Assembly: GCF_900086725.1 (NCBI RefSeq)
Contig: NZ_LT574838.1
Coordinates: 825,140 to 876,647 of the forward strand
DNA from: Bariatricus massiliensis
Lineage (GTDB): Bacteria; Bacillota; Clostridia; Lachnospirales; Lachnospiraceae
Direction of reading: 5' to 3'
Length of the DNA stretch: 51,508 nucleotides
The notes below the pieces were generated by a model, which was given only the letters and a program-made list of their open reading frames with translations, was not told the DNA's origin and did not search any database. Below, piece by piece: positions 26,238 to 33,186 of this stretch. Each line of letters begins with the position of its first letter. Position 1 is the first letter of the stretch. Position numbers and translations under genes: made by a program.

Positions 26238-26924
26238 TTAAATATCTTTCTTCTTCTTTTCTTTTTCAATCTCCCGCTTAAGTATCTTCTTTTCGATAAA
26301 ATCTGCCATACGTTCCTTCCAACCCGCTCTCTTTCTGACCGGATCCAGCCCTTTACCAATGCCAAGCCAAATCTTTGCGTTCAAGACCGCCTTGCAGCGT
26401 TTGATAAAGGCTTCCTGCTTGGGGGACGACAAAATGGCAAGCACACAGTCCGCTTCTGTCTCAGCGCCATTGATACGGTTCATGATCATGTCATCGGCGC
26501 TCTCGTCATCCGGGACAACAGCCGACCCGACAACCTGAACCCCGCCGCAGGTCTCCTTCAAATAGTTTTCAATCTGAAGCAGCTCCTCTTCCCTGTCCGC
26601 CAGAAGAAATATTTTGGAATGGTTCTTGTGGAAAAAGCGCATCAACATCCTCAAAAACACCTGTCCCTCAGCTTCCTGAAGACGCCTGCGCTCTGTAACC
26701 CCCGCCGCTTCAAGTATAGCCTCATCCCCCGCAAGCACCATGTCCAATTGCTCTAAATTTTCTTTTAAGGCCACATCCTCCGCAACACGCATGAGAATAT
26801 CGACCGTGACAATTTCTATCGTGTTCACCGCTTCTGTTTTCATATATTCGGTAACGGTTTTCATCGCCTCTTTGGCTGTATAATCATCTAACTGTACATC
26901 TAATACATTCGTTTTCCCATCCAT
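26238..26924 (-). CDS. Divergent WecG/TagA/CpsF family glycosyltransferase
   Basis: A 228-residue cytoplasmic protein resembling the WecG/TagA/CpsF family (GT26), which adds N-acetylmannosamine-type sugars to lipid-linked precursors of teichoic acids or polysaccharides. The recognisable features are NTIEIVTVDILMRVAED early, LDMVLAGDEAILEAAG where the family usually has an ADG-type catalytic motif, and the region with SSPKQEAFI followed by AKIWLGIGKGLDPVRKRAGW. The basic lysine-rich C-terminus could contact membrane. The active-site segments are altered, so activity is uncertain. The start at 26924 has AGGTGA; a longer frame reaches 26954. Confidence 0.75.
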   Translation of the reverse strand: MDGKTNVLDVQLDDYTAKEAMKTVTEYMKTEAVNTIEIVTVDILMRVAEDVALKENLEQLDMVLAGDEAILEAAGVTERRRLQEAEGQVFLRMLMRFFHKNHSKIFLLADREEELLQIENYLKETCGGVQVVGSAVVPDDESADDMIMNRINGAETEADCVLAILSSPKQEAFIKRCKAVLNAKIWLGIGKGLDPVRKRAGWKERMADFIEKKILKREIEKEKKKKDI

Positions 26925-27024
26925 AAAATCACCTGTATTTCTTCTCCCAGTCATGCGATTATATCAGACCCCATGTCTTTTTTCAACTAAAGTAGCAAAA
27001 TATTCATACTTGTTAATATTCTTG

Positions 27025-27228
27025 TCACTTTTTCTCTGCCTCTTTTTTCTTCTTCGTAATCAGTCCGCCAATCCGTCCGGTTTCCTTGGATGACAGAGAT
27101 CTCCAGCCTTCCTCCAGAACCTTATCCAAAAGTCCCAGCTCCTCAGCGATTTCATATTTCATTTTCTCTTCCGGCTCCATAGCATTAATATCTTCCGGAC
27201 GGATTGTCTTCTTTGTTTTTCCAGACAT
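27025..27228 (-). CDS. Alpha/beta-type small acid-soluble spore protein
   Basis: A 67-residue DNA-binding spore protein that protects DNA in the dormant forespore. It has the SASP sequences EKMKYEIAEELGLLDKVLE and GWRSLSSKETGRIGGL, including the germination-protease-type acidic segment, and a lysine-rich tail. The start has an AAGGAG ribosome binding site. Its own promoter-like sequence lies upstream (27253-27281), fitting forespore expression independent of neighbours. Together with the spoIIA operon it supports a spore-forming host. Confidence 0.93.
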   Translation of the reverse strand: MSGKTKKTIRPEDINAMEPEEKMKYEIAEELGLLDKVLEEGWRSLSSKETGRIGGLITKKKKEAEKK

Positions 27229-27252
27229 ACATTATCAACTCCTTTTAAGGAA

Positions 27253-27281
27253 AGTATTGCCTGACATAAGAAAAATATACA
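27253..27281 (-). promoter_or_regulatory. Possible SigG/SigF-type promoter of the spore protein gene
   Basis: TGTATA (complement of 27276-27281) and CAATACT (complement of 27253-27259) are 16 bases apart on the minus strand, resembling forespore sigma factor elements (TGNATA / CANNNTA). It is about 25 bases from the start codon of the SASP gene. Confidence 0.45.
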
Positions 27282-27288
27282 GAAAGAA

Positions 27289-27310
27289 GGGAGCGCCCGC
27301 CGGCACTCCC
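27289..27310 (-). terminator. Terminator after the PspC-domain gene
   Basis: GGGAGTGCC pairs with GGCGCTCCC (one G-U pair, four-base loop) followed by TTCTTTCTG on the minus strand. It closes the padR-DUF1700-DUF4097-pspC transcript and precedes the spore protein promoter. Confidence 0.75.
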
Positions 27311-27327
27311 TAACTTTCTGCTTAAGT

Positions 27328-27528
27328 TTAATATGTTTGAGGTTGGTCCGGAATAATGACTGCCGCAATGAAATACGCAAGTAATCCGGTGCCACAACTT
27401 ATAGCCATCAATAAAACCAATCCCAGCCTGACGATGGTCGGATCAATGCTGAAATACTCAGCAAGTCCTCCACAAACACCACAGACCATCCTATTTTCTC
27501 TTGAACGATATAATCTTTTAGGTTCCAT
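27328..27528 (-). CDS. PspC-domain membrane protein
   Basis: A 66-residue protein beginning MEPKRLYRSRENRMVCGVCG, followed by GLAEYFSIDPTIVRLGLVLL and a membrane segment ending AYFIAAVIIPDQP. This is the whole PspC domain, with no C-terminal extension. PspC proteins act in envelope-stress sensing with PadR- and LiaF-like partners. Here it follows DUF4097 by 37 bases and has GGAGGAAAGAGT upstream, so it is probably the last gene of the module. Confidence 0.92.
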   Translation of the reverse strand: MEPKRLYRSRENRMVCGVCGGLAEYFSIDPTIVRLGLVLLMAISCGTGLLAYFIAAVIIPDQPQTY

Positions 27529-27565
27529 ACTCTTTCCTCCAATTCTATCTTCTAATCAACAATTC

Positions 27566-28432
27566 CTACTGTTCAAATTCAATGTTTACCTCTCCTGCGC
27601 CGCAGATAATATCCATATCTTTATCTCCTCCATTATCCACGGTCCTCGCGTTGGCTAACCCACTATATTCTTCATTACTGATGTTGATATCGCCCACGCC
27701 GCTCTTCAAGGTATAATTATAGTCGTATTGTCTGCCTCTGAGATTAATTTCTGCCTCGCCGATACCACATTTGAGATTGAATTCCCTTTGAAAGTCTCCA
27801 TACATCTCTATATCTCCGGCGCCTACATTGACCGTGACTTCATCCGCCTGAAAATTTTCCACTTCGAATTCTCCGGCCCCCACATTTATATACAATTCTT
27901 CCGCGTCGAGTTTCTTTATATAAAGCTCTCCGGCACCGAAGGATATCTCTGCTGTAGAAAACTTCAAATCACTTGGGAGATAAATGTATAATGTACCATA
28001 GTATGTGTTGCTCCCTGTGATTTTACTCCACAGCTCACCGTTTTTTACTGTCTGGATGATAAGCTTGCCGTCCTCTTCTTCTGCCTGAATTTCGATGCCG
28101 CTGTCCCCAAAAGAAACATAATCTGTATCTATGTGTACCTGCCCGTCACTACTATCCTCCATAATCACATCGCAGCCAGCCAAATTCAATTCCAGCCCCG
28201 TAATTCCACTGCCGCTATATGCATAGTCAATGCTTTCTTTTATTGAAGATTTGACCCGCTTCTCAACGTGTTCTTCCCAATACTCGTTTCTAATCAAACC
28301 GATGCCATTCGGGTATGCTTCTCTTAAATCATAAAATGTGAGTCCCATCGCCAACGCGACACCACATAGCAAAAGGCCGATGCCTCCAACCGCGCCTGCG
28401 GCAATCCAAAAAATCTTCCACCCCTTCTTCAT
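27566..28432 (-). CDS. DUF4097 (LiaF-like) beta-repeat membrane protein
   Basis: A 288-residue protein with one N-terminal membrane segment (IFWIAAGAVGGIGLLLCGVA) and an extracellular beta-strand repeat domain. The repeats carry a recurring GAG(E/D) or similar motif: SFGAGELYIKKL, NVGAGEFEVENF, NVGAGDIEMYG, KCGIGEAEINL, KSGVGDINIS and CGAGEVNIEFE, at intervals of about 18-25 residues. These match DUF4097 folds found in LiaF-type proteins. It overlaps DUF1700 as TAATG. Role in envelope stress response is inferred from the module, not shown. Confidence 0.88.
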   Translation of the reverse strand: MKKGWKIFWIAAGAVGGIGLLLCGVALAMGLTFYDLREAYPNGIGLIRNEYWEEHVEKRVKSSIKESIDYAYSGSGITGLELNLAGCDVIMEDSSDGQVHIDTDYVSFGDSGIEIQAEEEDGKLIIQTVKNGELWSKITGSNTYYGTLYIYLPSDLKFSTAEISFGAGELYIKKLDAEELYINVGAGEFEVENFQADEVTVNVGAGDIEMYGDFQREFNLKCGIGEAEINLRGRQYDYNYTLKSGVGDINISNEEYSGLANARTVDNGGDKDMDIICGAGEVNIEFEQ

Positions 28433-29163
28433 TACTTATCCACCCTCCTTTTCTGAAACGGACGCCTGCAAAGTTCAACAAACCACCGGAACATCGGCGG
28501 AACAATCTTTACAAAAAGCCACCCCATAAATACTGCCATCATGGCGCCGACCGCCGCCATCACAAGGCCTCCGCCCATCACTCCGAGGGCTATGGGAATG
28601 GAATGTACAACATTTGAGATTCCTACGACAAACATGATGATTCCACCCACGACAAGTGCCAATCCCGAAACAAGAAGGGCTATAAATATGCCCGCAATGG
28701 ATACAAGAAGCCCAATGACCACAGACAAAAGCGCAAACGCCAGCGGAATTGCAACAGGAGCCCCTATCAATACAATCAAAATAATCAGCACTATTTTCAG
28801 GGCCTTACTGTCCCCAGATTTCCCAGACTGCTCTCCATAATCATAACTATTAGTCTGGCCAGTGTATCTATATCCTTCTGAGTTTTCTCCTTTTCTTGCC
28901 GGGGTATCCTTTGTGTCAAAACGAGTGTCGGTGTACCCCGTCTCGCTATATTCACTTTCCTCCTCATCCCGTCCGTTAAGTCCTGCTTTAATGGTAGCCG
29001 CCAGTTTTGCGGGACTGACAAGCTCCTTGATAATACTAGCCTCATTCTCTGTGCCTGCATCATCGAAATAGTCATTGTAATATTGTAGTGCCTCGTCTCT
29101 CTCCTCAACAGAAAGATCCGACAGCAGTGCGCGTAATTCACTCATAAATTCTATGCGGCTCAT
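28432..29163 (-). CDS. DUF1700 (HAAS-domain) membrane protein
   Basis: A 243-residue protein. The N-terminus (about 1-62: MSRIEFMSELRALLSDLSVE, ending IKAGL) is a HAAS-type helical domain typical of DUF1700 partners of PadR regulators. A disordered acidic middle (about 65-125) is followed by four hydrophobic segments at about 125-150, 152-170, 172-190 and 192-220. Its start overlaps the padR stop as ATGA, and its stop overlaps DUF4097 as TAATG, so the three are translationally coupled. Function in other bacteria is unknown apart from association with PadR and LiaF-like genes. Confidence 0.88.
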   Translation of the reverse strand: MSRIEFMSELRALLSDLSVEERDEALQYYNDYFDDAGTENEASIIKELVSPAKLAATIKAGLNGRDEEESEYSETGYTDTRFDTKDTPARKGENSEGYRYTGQTNSYDYGEQSGKSGDSKALKIVLIILIVLIGAPVAIPLAFALLSVVIGLLVSIAGIFIALLVSGLALVVGGIIMFVVGISNVVHSIPIALGVMGGGLVMAAVGAMMAVFMGWLFVKIVPPMFRWFVELCRRPFQKRRVDK

Positions 29164-29483
29164 GCAGTCACACCTCCCTCAAACATATCTGTTATCTTTT
29201 GTGAATAATTTTTCCACTCTATCCGGTACAGGTTCAACTGCGCCGTCCCTTTCTCTGTCACTTTATAGTAACGTCTGTTCCTTCCGTCAAACTGCATGTC
29301 ATAGACTTCCAGACATTCATCCTTCTGCAGTCTCCTCAGAACAGGATATAATGTAGATTCTGATACATCCAGCGCTTTCCGTACGTCCTGCGTTATCCTA
29401 TAGCCATATGTTCCCTGAGATTCCTTGGAAACTACCGCGAGTACTATCGCATCCAGAAGAGCTGCTCCGGTGTTAAATACCAT
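29160..29483 (-). CDS. PadR family transcriptional regulator
   Basis: A 107-residue winged-helix repressor. It contains GAALLDAIVLAVVSKESQG, the helix-turn-helix VSESTLYPVLRRLQKDECLE and the wing DGRNRRYYKVTEKGTAQL, all PadR hallmarks. The start at 29483 has GAGGGTGA upstream; an in-frame extension to 29534 would start within the promoter. The promoter directly upstream contains a perfect 8+8 palindrome, so autoregulation is likely. Confidence 0.93.
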   Translation of the reverse strand: MVFNTGAALLDAIVLAVVSKESQGTYGYRITQDVRKALDVSESTLYPVLRRLQKDECLEVYDMQFDGRNRRYYKVTEKGTAQLNLYRIEWKNYSQKITDMFEGGVTA

Positions 29484-29538
29484 ATTCTCACCCTCTCTTA
29501 TATTATTGTGTGTAATGTGTAATACTGTTTTCATGGTT

Positions 29539-29579
29539 ATATTATATGATGTATAATATTAATTGTCAATATAATATTG
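29539..29579 (-). promoter_or_regulatory. Consensus promoter with overlapping palindromic operators of padR
   Basis: On the minus strand TTGACA (complement of 29564-29569) and TATAAT (complement of 29541-29546) are exactly 17 bases apart, a perfect SigA consensus. A perfect inverted repeat, ATATTATA-CATCA-TATAATAT (29539-29559), covers the spacer and the -10. A second palindrome CAATAT-A-ATATTG (29567-29579) touches the -35. The arrangement suits PadR repression of its own operon. Confidence 0.85.
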
Positions 29580-29848
29580 TTAAAGAAGCAATAAAGAAAA
29601 TCTGAAGAATTCCTTAAGGATTTCAGGGATCGGTAGAACGACCTAATAATATATGTTAAAATACAATAAAGCATTATTATTCTAAAATTCTAACGGGATT
29701 ACTCCCCACTACTGTTTATCATTTCTATATAAACTTTTTATGGAATCTCAATGCTTTATTTCACTTTTGATAACTGCAGAGAGGTTTCGGTGAGAATGTG
29801 AGCGGTAAGATGCCTCCTGCGAATTACTTTTTATAAGGAGGATACTTT
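29580..29848 (+). other. AT-rich intergenic leader upstream of the rpn gene
   Basis: No gene is seen here. No clear SigA promoter on the plus strand could be picked by eye. Close to the rpn start, CCTCCT (29813-29818) is complementary to the AGGAGG ribosome binding site (29836-29841) with a 17-base loop, so the site could be masked in the mRNA. Confidence 0.5.
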
Positions 29849-30745
29849 ATGACAGATTACAATTACCAAAAAGACATTCCGGCTAACCGCACTTACAAAT
29901 CACGGATATTTGAAATGATTTTCAGTAACAAGAAGGATTTATTGAGCCTGTATAATGCAACCAACGGAACACATTATGATGATCCAGAACTGCTTGAAGT
30001 AAATACGCTGGAGAATGCGATTTACCTTTCGATGCATAATGACATCTCATTTGTGATTGATTCCAGACTTACGTTGTATGAGCACCAGTCGACCTATAGT
30101 CCGAACCTGCCCCTTAGGTATTTGATGTATATCTCGGACTTATATTCAAATATGACGAAGGACGAGAATTTATACGGCACACGCAAGATACTACTTCCAG
30201 CTCCCAAGTTTGTCATATTTTACAATGGTATTGATGAACAGCCAGACATGCAGGAGCTAAGGCTGTCAGATATGTTTGAGATTGTAGACAACATACCCTC
30301 TTTAGACTTAAGGGCTGTGATGTTGAACATTAATCCGGGTCATAACCCTCATCTTTTAGATAATTGTAAAACGTTGAGGGATTATTCTGAGTACACTGCC
30401 AGAGTCCGGCGGTATGCAGAAAGCTCCCCTCTGTCCGAGGCGGTGGAACAGGCAATTACAGAATGTATCAAAGAGGGGATTCTGGCAGAATTTTTAAGCA
30501 AAAACAGAGCGGAGGCGAAAAAAGTGAGTATTTATGAATATGATGAAGAAAAAGTCATGCGTATGCTGCAGGAGGACGCCCGAGAAACCGGCCGGCAAGA
30601 AGGAGAAACGCAAAAGCTAAAGGAGCAAATCTCAAAAAAGCTTGCGAAAGGCAATACGCCGGAAGAGATTTCCGAGATGTTAGAGGAGCCTGTTGAGCAT
30701 ATCCGGGAGCTTATCGCCGAATTGTCCCAGAAGGCTTCTATATAA
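29849..30745 (+). CDS. Rpn family / PD-(D/E)XK nuclease-like protein
   Basis: A 298-residue protein resembling Rpn-type (recombination-promoting nuclease, transposase-31-like) PD-(D/E)XK proteins common in Clostridia. The N-terminal domain shows NDISFVIDSRLTLYEHQSTY, where Asp65 and Glu78-x-Gln80 look like the catalytic D...ExQ/K set, and PAPKFVIFYNG further on. The C-terminal part (from about 200) is helical and charged, ending in GNTPEEISEMLEEPVEHIRE, a helix-turn-helix-like repeat. In E. coli, rpn genes also encode a short inhibitor from an internal start. A GTG at 30524 (residue 226) with GGAGG upstream could do the same here. It is the only plus-strand gene apart from the XRE-cupin regulator, and stands alone with its own terminator. 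Confidence 0.82.
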   Translation: MTDYNYQKDIPANRTYKSRIFEMIFSNKKDLLSLYNATNGTHYDDPELLEVNTLENAIYLSMHNDISFVIDSRLTLYEHQSTYSPNLPLRYLMYISDLYSNMTKDENLYGTRKILLPAPKFVIFYNGIDEQPDMQELRLSDMFEIVDNIPSLDLRAVMLNINPGHNPHLLDNCKTLRDYSEYTARVRRYAESSPLSEAVEQAITECIKEGILAEFLSKNRAEAKKVSIYEYDEEKVMRMLQEDARETGRQEGETQKLKEQISKKLAKGNTPEEISEMLEEPVEHIRELIAELSQKASI

Positions 30746-30766
30746 GCAACATCTTTCCACACAGTT

Positions 30767-30793
30767 AAGGCATGGCAAAGCGCCATGCCTTTT
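30767..30793. terminator. Bidirectional terminator between rpn and the aldehyde dehydrogenase gene
   Basis: A perfect ten-base-pair stem (AAGGCATGGC / GCCATGCCTT) with a five-base loop. It is followed by TTT on the plus strand and preceded by AA for the minus strand, so it can end both the plus-strand rpn gene and the minus-strand operon. Confidence 0.85.
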
Positions 30794-30810
30794 AAAATAT
30801 GTAAATAATC

Positions 30811-32217
30811 TTATCTGTCGTAAATTGTCTTTACTTCGAGGAATTCTTCGTATCCTTCCCGTCCGCCTTCTCTTCCGAGGCCTGACTGCTTGTAGCCTCC
30901 GAACGGAGACGCAACATCCCATTCTCCCGCATTTACATATACGGTTCCGGTCTTCATGCGGCGGGCCACTTCGTTCGCCTCTTCTTCCGGTCCGAAAACT
31001 CCGCCTGCAAGTCCATAGATACTGTCATTTGCGATAGAAACGGCGTCATCCACATCTTTATACGGAAGAACTACAAGTACCGGTCCAAAGATTTCTTCCT
31101 GTGCGATTCTCATATCACGTTTCACATCACTGAAGATTGTAGGAGCCACGTTATAAGTTCCGTCGTCCTCTGGAACACCGCCGAGGACAATTCTAGCCCC
31201 TTCACCGATGCCTACTTCAATGTATTTCTTCACCCTGTCAAACTGCTTTCTGCTTGCCAGAGGCCCCATCGTAATTTCCGGGTCATCCATCGGTCCGAAT
31301 GTATAGTCTTTTGTCTGACGAATCAATATCTCTTCCGCCTCCGCAAGTGAATCTTCCGGCACAAGAAGACGGGTGAGCGCATTACATGTCTGTCCGCCGT
31401 TCAGCATCACAGTGTCAAGAACTGCACGGATTCCCTGCTCCCAGTCTCCTCCCTTTAAGAGGATAGCTGCTGATTTGCCACCAAGTTCCAGCGCGATTTT
31501 CTTGATGTTCACCAAGGCCTTTCTTGCCACTTCGCGTCCGGCATCGGTAGAGCCGGTAAAGGAAATCATATCAACATCTGGATGTACTGCCAGAGCATCT
31601 CCTACTTCTCCGCCTCTTCCTGTCACAAGGTTAAATACACCTGCTGGATATCCTGCCTTGTCGATTTCTTCCGCAAGGATATATGCAGTAAGCGGTGTAA
31701 ACTGGCTTGGTTTTAAGACAACGCAGTTGCCGGCCAGCAGTGCAGGAACAACTTTCTTTTCAATTTGTTCCAGAGGGAAGTTCCAAGGCGTAAGGCCTCC
31801 CACGACACCGACCGGCTCTCTACGCACTACAGACGTCTGACGGCGCTCTTCATATTCAAATTCAGACGCCACTTTAATATAGTGTTCGGTCTCCAAAAGG
31901 AAGGGATCAGTGTGTACTTCGGCTGATACTTTTAAAGGTGACCCAAGCTCGTTGGTAATTGTCTGAATCAGCTCCTGACGGCGGGACTTAAGGCCGGCAA
32001 GAACTTTTTTCATCAATTCCACTCTCTCTTCAAGAGGAGTATACTGCCACGTTTCAAACGCGGCACGAGCAGCTTTCACTGCGTTGTCTACATCTTTTTC
32101 ATTTCCGCGGGGAACTTGTGCGAAAATTTCATGTGTGGCCGGATTTTCAATATCGATATAAGAATCACTGTCTGCTTCTACCCATTCACCATTAATATAC
32201 AATTTACGAATGTCCAT
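30811..32217 (-). CDS. Aldehyde dehydrogenase, probably 2-oxoglutarate semialdehyde dehydrogenase
   Basis: NAD(P)-dependent aldehyde dehydrogenase of 468 residues. The catalytic residues are in place: Asn146 (TPWNFP), Glu244 (ALELGGK) and Cys278 (GGQTCNAL), plus the cofactor segment FTGSTDAGREVA. The family alone does not give the substrate. As the last gene after a proline-racemase-family epimerase, a D-amino acid dehydrogenase and a DapA-type deaminase, it would oxidise 2,5-dioxopentanoate to 2-oxoglutarate, the final step of oxidative hydroxyproline degradation. Start preceded by AAAAGGAGATTGAGAT. A GC-rich stem-loop (32240-32258) lies between it and the deaminase gene. Confidence 0.88.
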   Translation of the reverse strand: MDIRKLYINGEWVEADSDSYIDIENPATHEIFAQVPRGNEKDVDNAVKAARAAFETWQYTPLEERVELMKKVLAGLKSRRQELIQTITNELGSPLKVSAEVHTDPFLLETEHYIKVASEFEYEERRQTSVVRREPVGVVGGLTPWNFPLEQIEKKVVPALLAGNCVVLKPSQFTPLTAYILAEEIDKAGYPAGVFNLVTGRGGEVGDALAVHPDVDMISFTGSTDAGREVARKALVNIKKIALELGGKSAAILLKGGDWEQGIRAVLDTVMLNGGQTCNALTRLLVPEDSLAEAEEILIRQTKDYTFGPMDDPEITMGPLASRKQFDRVKKYIEVGIGEGARIVLGGVPEDDGTYNVAPTIFSDVKRDMRIAQEEIFGPVLVVLPYKDVDDAVSIANDSIYGLAGGVFGPEEEANEVARRMKTGTVYVNAGEWDVASPFGGYKQSGLGREGGREGYEEFLEVKTIYDR

Positions 32218-32239
32218 ATCTCAATCTCCTTTTCTATAT

Positions 32240-32258
32240 CCCGGGCTTCACGCCCGGG
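32240..32258 (-). repeat. GC-rich intercistronic stem-loop
   Basis: CCCGGGC-GTGAA-GCCCGGG, seven perfect pairs with a five-base loop, between the DapA-like and aldehyde dehydrogenase genes. No T-run follows, so it is unlikely to be a full terminator; it may set mRNA stability or relative expression. Confidence 0.7.
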
Positions 32259-32275
32259 GAATTTATTTTCTGTTC

Positions 32276-33166
32276 CTATTTAAGTGACTCCAAATGCATC
32301 TGAGCGTCTACAAACGCTTTTTCGTCTTCGCTGAGCTCCAGCCTCGGTCTTCTCACATATCCTCCTCCGAGATCTTTTGATTTCAGAGCATATTTCAGAG
32401 CCTGAACCGGCTTCGGGAATGATTCCAGAACATTGAGTGCCGGCAGAATCTTTTTGTATACTTCGAATCCATGTGTCAAATCTTTTCTGTCATACACTGA
32501 CTCAAACAAATCCACACAATCACGGGGAGCTACGTTTGCGAGCATGCTGATCCAGCCTACTGCGCCGTCTGCAAAGCTTTCAAAGGCCAGATTGTCACAG
32601 CCGCAGAACACAGAAACACTTTCAGGCGCATCGATAAGAACCTCTGTCAATTTCTGCATGCTTCCGCTGGACTCTTTTACAATCGCAGTATTGCTGAGCT
32701 TAAACAGTTCCTTAAATGTATCCTGCTCAATCTCAATTCCTGCTGAGCCCGGGTTATTGTATGCAACAACCGGGAAGTCTACATGATCCATGATATATTT
32801 GTAATGAGCCACCACTTCATCCTGTGAAGGATGGCAGTAGAATGGCGGTAAAACCATGGCAGCGTGTCCGCCGCATACTTTGATATTTTCTACAAGTTCG
32901 ACAACCTCTTCAGGCCTTTCTCTTGAAGCTCCTACAATTACACTTACCCGGTCACAGATATAAGGTACGATTTCTTTTACATAGGCTTTATGCTCCTCAT
33001 TGGTGACACTCTGGTATTCTCCGGTCGCCCCAAGCACACAGATGCCATGCACACCATTTTCGATCAGCCAATCTAAATGCTTTTTCGCAGCCTCAAAATC
33101 AAAACTCCCGTCTTCTTTGAATGGAGTTACTGCAACAGCATATACTCCTTTAAAATTTGGATTCAT
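32276..33166 (-). CDS. DapA-family lyase/deaminase, probably 1-pyrroline-4-hydroxy-2-carboxylate deaminase
   Basis: Class I aldolase-fold enzyme of 296 residues in the dihydrodipicolinate synthase / N-acetylneuraminate lyase family. The Schiff-base lysine is Lys164 (AIVKESSGS), with Tyr136 (VAYNNPG) and the GATGE phosphate/substrate loop at 46-50. True DapA sits in lysine genes; here it lies between a dehydrogenase and an aldehyde dehydrogenase behind an epimerase. That context fits the hydroxyproline enzyme that deaminates 1-pyrroline-4-hydroxy-2-carboxylate to 2-oxoglutarate semialdehyde. Start supported by GAGGAAACAAT. Substrate is inferred from the neighbours. Confidence 0.85.
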   Translation of the reverse strand: MNPNFKGVYAVAVTPFKEDGSFDFEAAKKHLDWLIENGVHGICVLGATGEYQSVTNEEHKAYVKEIVPYICDRVSVIVGASRERPEEVVELVENIKVCGGHAAMVLPPFYCHPSQDEVVAHYKYIMDHVDFPVVAYNNPGSAGIEIEQDTFKELFKLSNTAIVKESSGSMQKLTEVLIDAPESVSVFCGCDNLAFESFADGAVGWISMLANVAPRDCVDLFESVYDRKDLTHGFEVYKKILPALNVLESFPKPVQALKYALKSKDLGGGYVRRPRLELSEDEKAFVDAQMHLESLK

Positions 33167-33186
33167 ATTGTTTCCTCACTTTCTTC

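Noticed and set aside
32276..33166. Reading the DapA-like gene as lysine-pathway dihydrodipicolinate synthase
   Set aside because: No lysine genes are nearby; the neighbours point to hydroxyproline breakdown. The family also includes that deaminase.
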